In this document: in pieces, positions 8,959 to 18,075 of the stretch
How positions within the stretch are numbered: the stretch's first letter is position 1
Layout of the letters: each line of letters starts with the position of its first letter
From: Lysinibacillus sp. KCTC 33748
Lineage (GTDB): Bacteria > Bacillota > Bacilli > Bacillales_A > Planococcaceae
Reading direction: 5' to 3'
DNA: 64,000 nucleotides
NCBI RefSeq assembly: GCF_002237755.1
Contig: NZ_MWSJ01000022.1
Span: forward strand, 1-64,000
Program-made: the position numbers and the translations under genes
Notes under the pieces: model-generated
What the model was told of the DNA's origin: nothing
What the model saw: only the letters and a program-made list of their open reading frames with translations
Database searches by the model: none

Positions 8959-9973
8959 TGTAATGCCCCACCTTAGTTATATATTCATTTAATTGTTCTA
9001 GTGAAGAAATAGTCACTAAATTGTATAACTCTTCAAAGTGTTTAATCGCTTCTTTGTCATTTAACTCTTGTGCCTCTGTTTTGTTTAAAGTAAACGTCAA
9101 TACTATTAATTTTTGATATTGCTTATAATTTTGAACTTGTTGGAGATCATTCACGTATTCATATTGTAAGTTTTGTATCTCTTCTGTTTTTGTTTCTATA
9201 AGTCTTCTGTAATACTTTGTTCCATAGAATAAGATTTTTAAATTACTTGTATTTTGCAGCTCTAATTTTAATTGTTTATTCTCTGATAATAATTTTTTGT
9301 TAGCTTCTTCACTAGTTACTAATTCTTCTTTTGTAAGGTTTAATATTTCTTTGTTTTGTAAATAATTTTTATTTATTTTCCCGAAGTTTTCCGCATTATC
9401 TTTCAATTTTTGGCCCAAGGTTTTATTTTCTTGGTTTGACTTAGATAAATCACTTCTAAGATCTTTCACATTTATTGTTAGTATTCTATTTTTGTCTTCT
9501 AGTGTATTTATTATTCCTCTAAGTTCAGCAATTGTTGAATTTGTTTCATTAGCATTAGTTTCTTTATCATCGGTTGATATTGTTTGCTTATTTTCAAGAG
9601 AATCATCCGTTTTATTTGAATCAAAGAATACTTCTTGCAATAAATTCAATTTATCAGCTTCAATTAATCCATATGTTACCTCTGCGATATTAGTTTCTTC
9701 TATTTTCTTTTTAATTAGTTCTCCATCCACATCTGAAGCTAACGCCCAAGAAAAATCTTTATTTTTCTGTATCCGATAAATATCAGCGGTCTTCTTTAAT
9801 ACCATTTCTAGCTTAGGATTATTAATTAGTAATGTTCTCATTCTTTGTGTTTTAACTGAAGTTGTTGGTCCATTAATTCTAAATCCTTGAAGATTCAATT
9901 TATTTAAAACAAATATTTCCTCTAATTGGTTTACTTTTAGTCTATTTATTACTTCTGGTAAAATTTCATACAT
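8951..9973 (-). CDS. Coiled-coil protein, first gene of McrBC-like operon
   Basis: 340 aa with AGGAGG before the ATG. Residues 1 to about 115 form a compact helical domain (LEEIFVLNKLNLQGF, then VKTQRMRTLL) that faintly recalls a SAP-like DNA-binding helix pair; this is a visual guess. Residues about 145-265 are a long heptad coiled coil (LEDKNRILTINVKDL, LLSENKQLKLELQN). The C-terminus is again helical. The three genes overlap, so the product is almost surely made with the McrB- and McrC-like proteins. Large coiled-coil components occur in some type IV restriction relatives such as the CoCoNuT group, but membership is not shown here. Confidence 0.75.
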   Translation of the reverse strand: MYEILPEVINRLKVNQLEEIFVLNKLNLQGFRINGPTTSVKTQRMRTLLINNPKLEMVLKKTADIYRIQKNKDFSWALASDVDGELIKKKIEETNIAEVTYGLIEADKLNLLQEVFFDSNKTDDSLENKQTISTDDKETNANETNSTIAELRGIINTLEDKNRILTINVKDLRSDLSKSNQENKTLGQKLKDNAENFGKINKNYLQNKEILNLTKEELVTSEEANKKLLSENKQLKLELQNTSNLKILFYGTKYYRRLIETKTEEIQNLQYEYVNDLQQVQNYKQYQKLIVLTFTLNKTEAQELNDKEAIKHFEELYNLVTISSLEQLNEYITKVGHYNE

Positions 9974-10159
9974 AATATCCTCCTAATCTACCTCACAAAT
10001 ACCAATTATAAATGTTAATTGGATAAATTTCTTTAAAATAGGTAATATTTATTAAAAAAACCAGTTTATATCGTTAAACTCCTTTTGTGAAAAATACATT
10101 TGATTAATTTATCAATTATTTCTCCGCAAATATTACTAGTTTTTATCATTTCCTTTTAG

Positions 10160-10261
10160 GTAATCTTGATCTCATACATTGTTTTTTTCGATGAGTACAA
10201 ATCATTTGATTTAAAGAGTAATCAATGGGTTGAAAATGATGGAAATTGGTCAAAAAGTTAA
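10160..10261 (+). pseudogene. Possible remnant of a protein C-terminus
   Basis: A 33-codon plus-strand frame (SYIVFFDEYKSFDL, then QWVENDGNW) ends in TAA with no start codon or ribosome site. The residue pattern looks protein-like, and it lies between the defence operon promoter and a phage gene. It may be the tail of a gene removed by insertion or deletion. Weak evidence. Confidence 0.2.
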
Positions 10262-10311
10262 AGAATGTTATTAATTCTCTTATTAAATACTAACGGAGCT
10301 TTAGTTAAATA

Positions 10312-10352
10312 AAACAGGGTATATTCTACAAATTGTAGAATATACCCTGTTT
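10312..10352. repeat. Near-perfect 41-bp palindrome
   Basis: Two 20-base arms (AAACAGGGTATATTCTACAA and its exact complement) separated by one base. On the minus strand it lies about 340 bp upstream of the coiled-coil gene, and on the plus strand about 350 bp upstream of the DUF771 gene. A terminator would fold with a slightly larger loop and lacks a clear T-run. It may be a bidirectional stop, a protein-binding site or a recombination feature. Confidence 0.7.
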
Positions 10353-10697
10353 AATCTTGAATCCCTTCCTTCCCCTTCAATTAGCCTGCGCCATTATCAA
10401 AAGAGGCAATTGCTCTATCGCCTTGCATCATTCATTTGATTAGTACAATGATTCTTCTGTACTTGATAAAAATTCATTTATTTTATCTTTCTCGTCATAG
10501 CCCACCGTGCTTTTTGCACAAATAATAACTATTAAATATCAAATTTTCTTGCATAAACACCTTTCTTATATAGCAATACATATTCATAGTCTCTCCCATT
10601 GTTTTTTATATACCTAATAGAATTTAATGTACTCATAATCATTCAGTAACTATTTAGTAATTGAACGGTTTAAATATTTTAGTAGAGGAAGATTCAA

Positions 10698-11030
10698 ATG
10701 CAACAGAAATTAAACTTAAACGTTACCGTTCAAATTCCTGAAGGTTATGTCATTGTAGACAAATTCGAGTTAGAGGAATTACAGAATAACCAATTAGACG
10801 GTGTTTACTGGTCAATGCAAGATTTACAGGATCGCATAAATAGAAAACAAGATTGGATTAAGGAGAATATCCTCTATATCCCTAAATTCAAACAAGAATT
10901 GGATGCAACTTTAGGGGGTTTCGTCTTTTATCCTTTTAAAAAAGGGCAGCCCTGGAGTTTTCACGCGAAGAGAATGATGAAGTTTTTAGATGAAAACTTT
11001 AGTGACATCCATCATCCCAAACAAAAATGA
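10698..11030 (+). CDS. DUF771 family phage protein
   Basis: 110 aa with AGAGGAAG before the ATG. The pattern VQIPEGYVIVDKFELEEL, GVYWSMQDLQDRINRKQDWIKENIL and GGFVFYPFKKGQPWSF is that of DUF771 proteins from Firmicute prophages. They often lie near the phage repressor and excisionase and are thought to be small DNA-linked early proteins; the function is unproven. Full length for the family. With the integrase downstream it is probably what remains of a prophage or phage-like island, since no other phage structural or replication gene is visible. Confidence 0.8.
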   Translation: MQQKLNLNVTVQIPEGYVIVDKFELEELQNNQLDGVYWSMQDLQDRINRKQDWIKENILYIPKFKQELDATLGGFVFYPFKKGQPWSFHAKRMMKFLDENFSDIHHPKQK

Positions 11031-11214
11031 GGAATTTTATAGAGGCACAAAACATTTGCGCTTATATATTCTTGATTTCTTTTTCATTAAAAAAACGAGA
11101 TCATTTATTTTGAGAATTATTGGCTAGTTTTAGCCTATAGAAATAGTGGGAATGCTTTAGCTATGACAAAAAATTCAAATAGACACTCGATGCATCGAAA
11201 CGGAGGAACAAATT

Positions 11215-12330
11215 TTGGCGAGTATTTCAAAGCGGGGAAACACCTGGCAATATTCTGTAAGCAATATGGAAGACGGTAAATATAAACCGATTCGAAAAGG
11301 AGGCTTTCGCACCAAAAAAGAGGCTTCTGTAGCAGCTGCACAAATTGAAGCAAATATAGCTCAAGGAAACGCTGGTATCAAAAAGGATATTGCCTTCGCG
11401 CAATATTTCTTAGAATGGTACCAAACTTATAAGAGGGATGTTGGTCGCATAACATTAAATTCGTATCGAGCTGCGTACAATAAAATTCTTCACCACTTTA
11501 AAGAAAAGCCTCTTCAGAAAATCACAAAGCGAGATTATCAAATCTTCCTAAATGGCTTAGGAGAAGTATATACAAAGGATACTAATCGCAAGCTGAATGG
11601 TTACATTCGTACCTGTTTAAAGGAAGCAATTGATGAAGAATTAATAAAAAAAGATTTTACCCGAAATGTGACTGTCACAGGTTCCGCAGGGAAAAAGAAC
11701 TCAGAAAAGTTTCTTGATTATACAAGTAGCCAATTGCTAGTACAGCATTTACACAAAAATTTTAACGAAGGAATTGAAATTATTATGCTAATTTTAGCTC
11801 TATCTTCTGGGCTACGATATGCAGAATTGGTTGCGTTATGCATCGACGATTTAGACTTTGAAAACAATCTGATTAATGTACACCGTCAATGGCGATATAA
11901 AGAAGGTGGTGGTTTTGGTCCCTTAAAGACTGAAAGTTCTGAGCGAACTATTCGTATTGATAATATAACAATGAATGCATTAAAAAAGCATTTAATCACC
12001 ATAAAAAACGATCCAGCGAATGTGCATAACTTAATTTTCTTTGACTCAACTTCAGATATTTCTGTTGTCACAAATGACAGCCTAAATGATACCCTTCGCT
12101 CAATTCTAAAATGCTTAAATATTAAGCCGCTCATTACTTGTCACGGATTAAGGCATACTCACTCGAGTATCCTACTATATAAGGGTATTTCGATTTTATA
12201 TGTATCAGAACGACTAGGACACGCTAGCATCGATATTACAACATCTACGTATGCACACGTCTTAAAAGAGTTGCGAGAGCGCGATTCAAAACAGGCGAGC
12301 GATATTTTTGAAAAACTTCTTGTGGTTTAG
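11215..12330 (+). CDS. int: Tyrosine site-specific integrase, phage type
   Basis: 371 aa starting with TTG behind CGGAGGAA. The N-terminus (ASISKRGNTWQYSV, then GGFRTKKEA) is the AP2-like arm-binding domain. A SAM-like core-binding domain follows (FLEWYQTYKRDVGRITLNSY). The catalytic domain has the first Arg in LSSGLRYAEL, HGLRHTH with the second Arg, and the tyrosine in STYAHV near the end, so the RHRY set looks complete. It should integrate or excise an element at an attachment site. Its 3' end lies about 740 bp from the 3' end of tRNA-Arg, a common target for this class, so a tRNA-linked insertion is likely. Confidence 0.92.
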   Translation: MASISKRGNTWQYSVSNMEDGKYKPIRKGGFRTKKEASVAAAQIEANIAQGNAGIKKDIAFAQYFLEWYQTYKRDVGRITLNSYRAAYNKILHHFKEKPLQKITKRDYQIFLNGLGEVYTKDTNRKLNGYIRTCLKEAIDEELIKKDFTRNVTVTGSAGKKNSEKFLDYTSSQLLVQHLHKNFNEGIEIIMLILALSSGLRYAELVALCIDDLDFENNLINVHRQWRYKEGGGFGPLKTESSERTIRIDNITMNALKKHLITIKNDPANVHNLIFFDSTSDISVVTNDSLNDTLRSILKCLNIKPLITCHGLRHTHSSILLYKGISILYVSERLGHASIDITTSTYAHVLKELRERDSKQASDIFEKLLVV

Positions 12331-12354
12331 AAACATCGTTTTCTATAAAGACGC

Positions 12355-12394
12355 AAACCGCTTTAAGCCTATTAAAGGATTTAAGCGGTTTTAT
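12355..12394 (+). terminator. Terminator after the integrase
   Basis: Stem AAACCGCTTTAA / TTAAGCGGTTTT with T-rich tail, 24 bp after the integrase stop. Its loop side contains TATTAAAGGATTTAA, which recurs in the tRNA-Arg terminator at 13010-13024. Confidence 0.75.
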
Positions 12395-12496
12395 TTTCGC
12401 GATTTCTATACAATCAACAAGAGACCTCCACATATTGAAAGCCTCTAAACGGAAGCTTAAGTTGAAGATTCGGTTAACGAAATACTTATGCCTAGA

Positions 12497-12643
12497 CTAG
12501 AAAAGTGAATGTTGGGTTAATTTGAGCCTTTGGTTATATTCAATCCATTTTTCCATTTCCCGCTTCACTGCTCGATTTTGCCACTCAAACCAAATGCCTG
12601 AACATTCACTATAATGACTGTCCACTCCACTATTTTTATGCAT
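12497..12643 (-). CDS. Small hypothetical ORF, 48 aa
   Basis: An ATG frame with protein-like composition, acidic then strongly helical (IWFEWQNRAVKREMEKWI). No clear ribosome site. It lies between the integrase and tRNA-Arg and could be a small gene or the tail of one cut by integration. The frame has a stop nine codons upstream of the ATG. Confidence 0.35.
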   Translation of the reverse strand: MHKNSGVDSHYSECSGIWFEWQNRAVKREMEKWIEYNQRLKLTQHSLF

Positions 12644-12980
12644 ATCTCTACTGTAAATACCGTCTTTTTAAGGCGGCTATAGTAATAAATTTCTATATCC
12701 TCATAAAACATTTATAACTATCTACCTTCATTTTACACATATTCATTTCCAATTTTCATTTAATTCATTCCAAATTATAAAGTATTTCACTAAAAATGTT
12801 GAATGGCATTCAACAATAAGTGGTTTAATGAGAACTTCGGCTAGTTGTAAGCGAATAGTTACCCTTAACCTTACAGAGGCGTAGTGCAACAGTAGAAAAG
12901 TAGCGTCTTCGTGCTACTCTTTCTTGTGTAGAAAATGTGTAGAAACTTTTCATTTTCTATCCTTTTCTAACTTATTCTCA

Positions 12981-13033
12981 AAAAAAGGAAAAGCGCCTCA
13001 AACCCTTGTTATTAAAGGATTTAAAGCGCTTTT
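12981..13033 (-). terminator. Terminator of tRNA-Arg
   Basis: Stem AAAAGCGC / GCGCTTTT with an inner CCTT...AAGG pair. On the minus strand it is followed by CCTTTTTTT. It lies 37 bp after the tRNA 3' end. Confidence 0.75.
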
Positions 13034-13069
13034 CACTTGGCTCAAACTTAATCTATCTGAACCTTTAGA

Positions 13070-13143
<74 letters not shown>

Positions 13144-13342
13144 ATGATGTTATTTTTATGTAGTCCATATCAAGGACAATATTTATTATATGTCCTTTTT
13201 ACAATAAAGTCAACATTAATTTTACTATGAAGGCAAGGTTTGCCTCATTATTAATATTATATGATTTCCTGTACCTCATTATGCCATCTCTCTACTCTAC
13301 TTTTGTTAAATAATACAAAGCAAAAGACTGGTGGTAGCTAAC

Positions 13343-13560
13343 ATGTTTAAAGTTTTAGTAGTTGTCGTAACAGGCGGTGCACATGGGATTGGACAGCTAA
13401 TACAAAAGAACAGGATGTCTTGTTGTTCAATTCGATACTATACATATTTTAATTAATAAGGCGGGTAAATTTCAACATAAATTTTTTTATGAACATAACA
13501 GTGGATGAATGGAATGATTTGATTCAAACAAATAATTTTCTACAGGCGGCATTAATCTAA
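13343..13560 (+). pseudogene. Remains of a short-chain dehydrogenase/reductase gene
   Basis: Pieces of a Rossmann SDR protein appear in shifting frames: VVTGGAHGIG (cofactor-binding loop) from 13343, then HILINKAGKF (degenerate form of the NNAG motif) near 13447, then NITVDEWNDLIQTN near 13495. Stop codons, frame shifts and large deletions separate them, and the region is about a third of a normal SDR gene. It lies just beyond the tRNA-Arg side of the island and is clearly non-functional. Confidence 0.7.
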
Positions 13561-13700
13561 TAGTTGGTGGTGGGAAGATAAAGAAAATGATGTATGAAAA
13601 ACAGCCATATTCACTCCTCTCATAACATTGTCTTTTCATATATGGAAATACCTCTGAGTATTCTACAGTAGAAGGAAAAACTAGAGGGAGTGGATATACA

Positions 13701-14366
13701 TTGTACCCATATTCAAGTGGATATTACGTTAGTCCTTTAAGTGCGTTATATAAAACTACTTCCACACAATATACTGCACCTGTTCGCCATTTTTTATTGC
13801 CGCAGAACGATCCTCGTCGCTATATCAGTAGGGCTGAAGCAGATTTTATGGCTATGAATCGTTTATTATGGATGGAGCATGTCAATTGGACGAGGATGAC
13901 GATTATTAGTATAGTGTTTGGCTTACCTGATTTACCCTTTGTACAGAAGCGACTGTTACAAAATGCGACGGACTTAGGTAATTGTCTACGTCCTTTTTAC
14001 GGCGACCAAATTGCTGATCGTTATACTGAGCTGGTTAAAGAACATCTTCTTATTGCTGCAAAGCTAGTAACTGCAGCTACAAAAGGAGATACAGCAACAG
14101 CGGATGCAAAGGAAAAAGAATGGTATCGTAATGCTGACGACATTGCCATATTTTTAAGTCAAATTAATCCATACTTGAGTATGGAAGAAGTGCAAAAAAT
14201 GTTCTATACACATTTAGCTTTAACAAAAAAAGAAGCCGTGACTATGATTCAGAAAAACTATCAAGAAGATGTTGAAGTTTTTGACGACATTGAAGCAGAG
14301 GCACTTGCTATGTCGGATATGATTGCAAGCGCCATTGTTAAGCAATTTTATTACCTCTTTTATTAA
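13701..14366 (+). CDS. Conserved Bacillaceae protein, 221 aa, often called acetylglutamate kinase
   Basis: TTG start behind GGGAGTGG. The sequence (VRHFLLPQNDPRRYISR, LLWMEHVNWTRMTIIS, INPYLSMEEVQKM) matches a family widespread in Bacillaceae that databases often label acetylglutamate kinase. I see no amino-acid-kinase nucleotide site, so that label is doubtful. It is helical throughout, with no signal peptide; WMEHV..TR and the late YxxHLxLTKxE segment suggest a helical bundle that could bind metal. Function unknown. It stands alone and is convergent with the next gene. Confidence 0.75.
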   Translation: MYPYSSGYYVSPLSALYKTTSTQYTAPVRHFLLPQNDPRRYISRAEADFMAMNRLLWMEHVNWTRMTIISIVFGLPDLPFVQKRLLQNATDLGNCLRPFYGDQIADRYTELVKEHLLIAAKLVTAATKGDTATADAKEKEWYRNADDIAIFLSQINPYLSMEEVQKMFYTHLALTKKEAVTMIQKNYQEDVEVFDDIEAEALAMSDMIASAIVKQFYYLFY

Positions 14367-14381
14367 CGTAAAATAAATTGG

Positions 14382-15071
14382 TTATTTCTTTTCCAAAGTT
14401 GGCGAGAAAATTTTAGCCAGTTTACTCTTCGAATAATGAGCAATCGGTTGAAAGCCTTGTATTAATTCCTTCACAAATGGCGCTATTGTATTGCTTTCAA
14501 TATTAACGTGGACTCGTTGTAGCTGCCATGGCAGATGCTCTATATCTATGCGAAATAAAGAATTTTTCCATTTTGACCAAGAATGATAACGTTCCACCAA
14601 CCATTTATCAAAGGTAGAACTAATTATTTCACTGGCAATCGGTTGATATGAAATTTTCAACCTTTCTGCCAGTGCACCGTAATATAAACTTGTAAACGAA
14701 AAATTGTTCTCATTTTGTTTTATAGATATTTTAGAATGGCGATATGTTAAACCGCCCTTTTTAGCTATTTGGACAATAAAGCGATTCGTAATATCTGAAT
14801 TTAAAAAATAGACTCCCTTCATGCCGTTATATGTAACATATGTCCGGACATTTAACTGCAAATAGGAATCCACTCCTGGTAATGGTGGTAGGAATCTTAG
14901 TCGTTGTTCATTAACTTTAAAAAGGACAACACTAAGCCAAGCGTTATTTTCATAGAGGTCCAATTGTAACTCTTGCGGAATGTACTGCTCTAAATCCTTT
15001 GGTGATACCGGCCAATGTAAGAACAACACATCTTGCCAAATTTGCGTCAAAACCCATGATTTACTCCACAT
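14382..15071 (-). CDS. yqjF: YqjF family protein (DUF2071)
   Basis: 229 aa from ATG 15071 with AAAGGAG 7-8 nt upstream; a longer frame lacks a ribosome site. The pattern WQDVLFLHWPVSPKDLEQYIP, LPPLPGVDSYLQLNVRTYV and GVYFLNSDI is typical of DUF2071/YqjF, a soluble family of unknown function with an acetoacetate-decarboxylase-like beta barrel. It is complete. It ends 15 bp from the convergent gene. Confidence 0.85.
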   Translation of the reverse strand: MWSKSWVLTQIWQDVLFLHWPVSPKDLEQYIPQELQLDLYENNAWLSVVLFKVNEQRLRFLPPLPGVDSYLQLNVRTYVTYNGMKGVYFLNSDITNRFIVQIAKKGGLTYRHSKISIKQNENNFSFTSLYYGALAERLKISYQPIASEIISSTFDKWLVERYHSWSKWKNSLFRIDIEHLPWQLQRVHVNIESNTIAPFVKELIQGFQPIAHYSKSKLAKIFSPTLEKK

Positions 15072-15132
15072 AAAATAACTCCTTTCTGTAGTTAAATTAT
15101 TTCCTACGAAGGAGTTATTCAAACGAACATGA

Positions 15133-15309
15133 TTATTTTTGTTCTGAATCTAACGTTTCCGTTTCCGTTTCTTTTTCAACATATCGGTAATATAAATTAC
15201 GCAGTTCGGATTCTTTATAATTGCCTAAATGACTTTTAAATTGTGGATGCACCAAAATACCATGATCTCGAAGTTGCTTTACAAACCAACCTTTTGAATA
15301 CTTATGCAC
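15133..15309 (-). CDS. Small DUF2639 (YflJ-like) protein
   Basis: 58 aa, GTG start with GAAGGGGA 8 nt away. The core HKYSKGWFVKQLRDHGI, HPQFK and ESELRNLYYRYV is that of the DUF2639 family of small Bacillales proteins, which are basic and single-domain. The C-terminal tail is threonine/glutamate repeats (ETETETLDSEQ). Function unknown. An upstream ATG exists but would sit too close to the ribosome site. Confidence 0.7.
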   Translation of the reverse strand: MHKYSKGWFVKQLRDHGILVHPQFKSHLGNYKESELRNLYYRYVEKETETETLDSEQK

Positions 15310-15380
15310 TGTACACATTCCCCTTCACTACTATTCATACATAGCGTATGCTCAGGAATTTATGTAGTGACAATTTTTAA

Positions 15381-15413
15381 AAAATAAAAAACGAAGAATT
15401 TATCCTTCGTTTT
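15381..15413 (-). terminator. Terminator downstream of selO
   Basis: Stem AAAACGAAG / CTTCGTTTT followed on the minus strand by TTTATTTTTT. The nearest upstream minus-strand gene is selO, so its transcript would run through repeat B1 before stopping here. Confidence 0.7.
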
Positions 15414-15454
15414 CAATGAAATAAAAATGTCATATTCAGGTATGGCTCTTCTAC

Positions 15455-15790
15455 AAAACGAGGGGTTGATTTCCGTTCCGACCGTGCGCTTTGTTGTTGT
15501 TGTTGCTATCGCTACGCTTTCGCACAGTGCATAGCTTCCTGGGGGCGTCCGATGAGCCGCTTCGCTTCGCTGCAGGGACTCGGGCCAACAGATGTTTTTT
15601 GCGCGAAAGCGTGAGTGCAACGTAGCGACAGCAGAGGTTTTTGTTTGTGCGAAAGCGCAGCGGCAGCAACAGCACAACGTTGGTCACGAAGGCGTTATCA
15701 CAGGATGTGATGGTTTTAGCCTTCGTACCTCTATCGCTAATCCCCAAGGAGTCGCCCAGTCGTAACGAAGATCAACCACTTCACTTAGCA
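15455..15790 (-). repeat. Dispersed repeat, family B, copy B1
   Basis: In reverse orientation it carries the same modules as the copy at 56040-56345: GGAACGGAAATCAACC end, GCGAAAGCG(A/T)AGCG(A/G)CAGC units, a GGCCAACAGATG segment, a GGCGTTATCACAGGATGTGA hairpin and AGGCTAAAA...CCTTCGT. Several frames stay open by chance; these are not genes. Confidence 0.8.
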
Positions 15791-15960
15791 TGTCCTCTGC
15801 CATATACTCAAATTTTATCGTGATAAAAAGAAATTTCAGTTAGATGCATTTTCGTGCGAAAGCAATGCGTTGAGCGATATTGTTTATCTGTGCTCAGAAA
15901 TACCTTCGATTAAAGCGCCCCAACACTCATAAAAATTTCCTTGGCAATTGTACTTTCAAC

Positions 15961-17421
15961 TTATGTGCCACAAAACGTGCGATATGGTTGGTTAGATGGT
16001 GTTGGTAATGTCGCGTAGTTCTGCTGCTCTTTAGAATGGGCAAAAGGTTGAGCAAGAGCTTCTAGTAATCGCTCCATTACACTATAGTCTTCCTGTTCAA
16101 CAGCAGCCTCTAATGCTTCTTCTACTCGGTGGTTTCGTGGAATAACCGCTGGATTGTGCTCACGCATTAATTGCTGAGACATGTCTTTTGTTTCTTGCTG
16201 TCTTTCTAGTCTTTCAAGCCAATTTTTATGCCATTCTTTAAATTCTTCTGTACTAAACAACGCTGATTCAGTGAATTTTTCAAAGGTTAATTCGATAAAT
16301 GTATTCGTATAGTCTGCTTGATGTTGTTGCATTAACTTTAGAAGTTCTTCAATAAGTGCCACGTCCTGATCTTCTTCGTTGAATATCCCTAGCTTTGCTC
16401 GCATACCTGCTATCCAGTTGGCATAATACAATTGAGGATATTGCTTTAGAGCCTCTTGAGCTACTTGTATAGCTTCTTCCTCATCCTCATGGATTAACGT
16501 TATTAATGATTCGGCAAATCGTGTTAAATTCCATCCTCCGATATTAGGCTGGTTACCATATGCATAACGTCCTTGTCGATCAATCGAGCTAAATACTGTC
16601 GCTGGATCATAAGTATCCATGAAAGCGCAAGGACCATAATCAATCGTCTCCCCACTAATGGTCATATTATCTGTGTTCATGACCCCGTGAATAAAACCAA
16701 CTAGCTGCCATTTTGCAATAAGAGACGCTTGTTTCTTTATAACTTCTTGTAGTAGGGTTAAATAACGATTTTGAGCTTTATCAGCATTGGGAAAGTGCCG
16801 TTCTAAAGCATAATCTGCCAATGCTTTTAGCTCCTCCTCCGTTCCAAAATTCGCTCCATATTGGAAAGTTCCAACACGCAAATGACTGCTTGCAATACGC
16901 GTTAAAACTGCACCTGGAAGCTCTGTTTCGCGGAGAATCGTTTCGCCTGTAGTCACGACAGCTAAACTTCGAGTAGTTGGAATGCCAAGTGCATACATAG
17001 CTTCACTCATAATATATTCACGTAGCATTGGACCAAGTGCTGCTCTGCCATCTCCTCCGCGGGAATAAGGCGTTCTTCCTGAGCCTTTTAGTGCGATATC
17101 AAAGCGTTCATGAGCTAGTGTTAGTTGTTCACCTAATAACAGTGCTCTTCCGTCTCCTAGCATATTAAAATGACCAAATTGATGCCCTGCATAAGCTTGT
17201 GCAATGGGTGTGCCTCCGGTCGGATTGGAGTTACCTGCAAAAATTGCTACCGCTTCTTCGCTTTGCAGAGCATTGCTGTTTAATCCAAGTGAATTGGCTA
17301 CTGATTCATTTAACATGATTAACTTTGGTGAGCAAACTGGATTTAAATTGATTGTTGTATAATAAATGCTTGGTAGGCGGGTATAGCTATTATCAAAATT
17401 CCATCCCATTTTATTTTCCAT
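15961..17421 (-). CDS. selO: Protein adenylyltransferase SelO (YdiU)
   Basis: 486 aa with GAAGGAG before the ATG, full length. SelO is a pseudokinase-fold enzyme that transfers AMP from ATP to protein hydroxyl groups and is linked to redox stress. Visible motifs are [20 protein letters not shown], then [18 protein letters not shown] (nucleotide loop), [20 protein letters not shown] and [13 protein letters not shown] with the catalytic and metal residues. The C-terminus lacks the selenocysteine found in some homologues. Monocistronic, with a terminator beyond repeat B1. Confidence 0.93.
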   Translation of the reverse strand: MENKMGWNFDNSYTRLPSIYYTTINLNPVCSPKLIMLNESVANSLGLNSNALQSEEAVAIFAGNSNPTGGTPIAQAYAGHQFGHFNMLGDGRALLLGEQLTLAHERFDIALKGSGRTPYSRGGDGRAALGPMLREYIMSEAMYALGIPTTRSLAVVTTGETILRETELPGAVLTRIASSHLRVGTFQYGANFGTEEELKALADYALERHFPNADKAQNRYLTLLQEVIKKQASLIAKWQLVGFIHGVMNTDNMTISGETIDYGPCAFMDTYDPATVFSSIDRQGRYAYGNQPNIGGWNLTRFAESLITLIHEDEEEAIQVAQEALKQYPQLYYANWIAGMRAKLGIFNEEDQDVALIEELLKLMQQHQADYTNTFIELTFEKFTESALFSTEEFKEWHKNWLERLERQQETKDMSQQLMREHNPAVIPRNHRVEEALEAAVEQEDYSVMERLLEALAQPFAHSKEQQNYATLPTPSNQPYRTFCGT

Positions 17422-17516
17422 GTTTTCTCCTTCGTATCGTTTATATTTATTTTTTCTACTTCATCATAAACAATTCATAGCCATTTTTACCATTTGTACT
17501 GATTCTGGGATAAAAC

Positions 17517-17556
17517 AAAAAACGCTTAGAGTTTCTATAACTTAAGCGTTTTTGTT
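17517..17556 (-). terminator. Terminator after ysnB
   Basis: Stem AAAAACGCTTA / TAAGCGTTTTT with T-run on the minus strand, right after the stop of the phosphoesterase. It ends the rph-rdgB-ysnB unit. Confidence 0.85.
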
Positions 17557-17559
17557 TCA

Positions 17560-18063
17560 TCATTTTCGCATAAACTTGTGGGTGGAAATACAGCTATTAT
17601 CATCCGTAAAGAACTTTACTTCAAAATAAGTATCTTCAACCTCTACAAGGGCAAAGCTTTTTTCTTTACGACCCCGTGGTTTTAATAAGCTCCCCGGATT
17701 TAAAAATAATACATCATCAATCATTTCCGCCCCAAGAACATGAGAGTGACCAAAGCACGCAATTTGCGCGTTTACTTCTTTGGCACGATAGGATAAAGAC
17801 AAGATAGAAGTTTTAACATTGAATAAATGGCCATGTGTGACAAAGATTGTAGCATCCTCTAAATCGAATACTTCCTCATCAGGGAAAGCTTTATCAATGT
17901 CACAATTACCTCGTACTTTCTTCATTCCCTCTAATGCTTTATGAGAGAAAGGAAGCTCACTATCTCCACAATGAATGACTGCATCGACATTTGGGTAAAA
18001 GCCACGAACTTTTTCAATCACATTACTATCGCCATGTGTATCACTCATGACAAGTATTTGCAT
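17560..18063 (-). CDS. ysnB: Metallophosphoesterase, YsnB/YfcE family
   Basis: 167 aa from ATG 18063, with AGAGGTGATA before it. Calcineurin-like phosphoesterase motifs are clear: MSDTHGD (DxH), VIHCGDSE (GDxxE-like), VRGNCD (GNCD), THGH, and FGHSH near residue 108. The enzyme probably hydrolyses small phosphodiesters or phosphomonoesters with two metal ions; the substrate is unknown. It follows rdgB by 12 bp and is the last gene of the conserved rph-rdgB-ysnB operon. Confidence 0.9.
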   Translation of the reverse strand: MQILVMSDTHGDSNVIEKVRGFYPNVDAVIHCGDSELPFSHKALEGMKKVRGNCDIDKAFPDEEVFDLEDATIFVTHGHLFNVKTSILSLSYRAKEVNAQIACFGHSHVLGAEMIDDVLFLNPGSLLKPRGRKEKSFALVEVEDTYFEVKFFTDDNSCISTHKFMRK

Positions 18064-18075
18064 GGATATCACCTC

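Noticed and set aside
8951..9973. SMC/Rad50-type ATPase
   Set aside because: There is a long coiled coil but no Walker A or B motif in this protein.
13701..14366. Acetylglutamate kinase identity
   Set aside because: The common label does not fit: no amino-acid-kinase nucleotide-binding motif is visible and the protein is all-helical.
15360..15823. Several 60-105-codon frames between the DUF2639 gene and selO
   Set aside because: They overlap each other on both strands within repeat B1; frames are open because the repeat is GC-richer.
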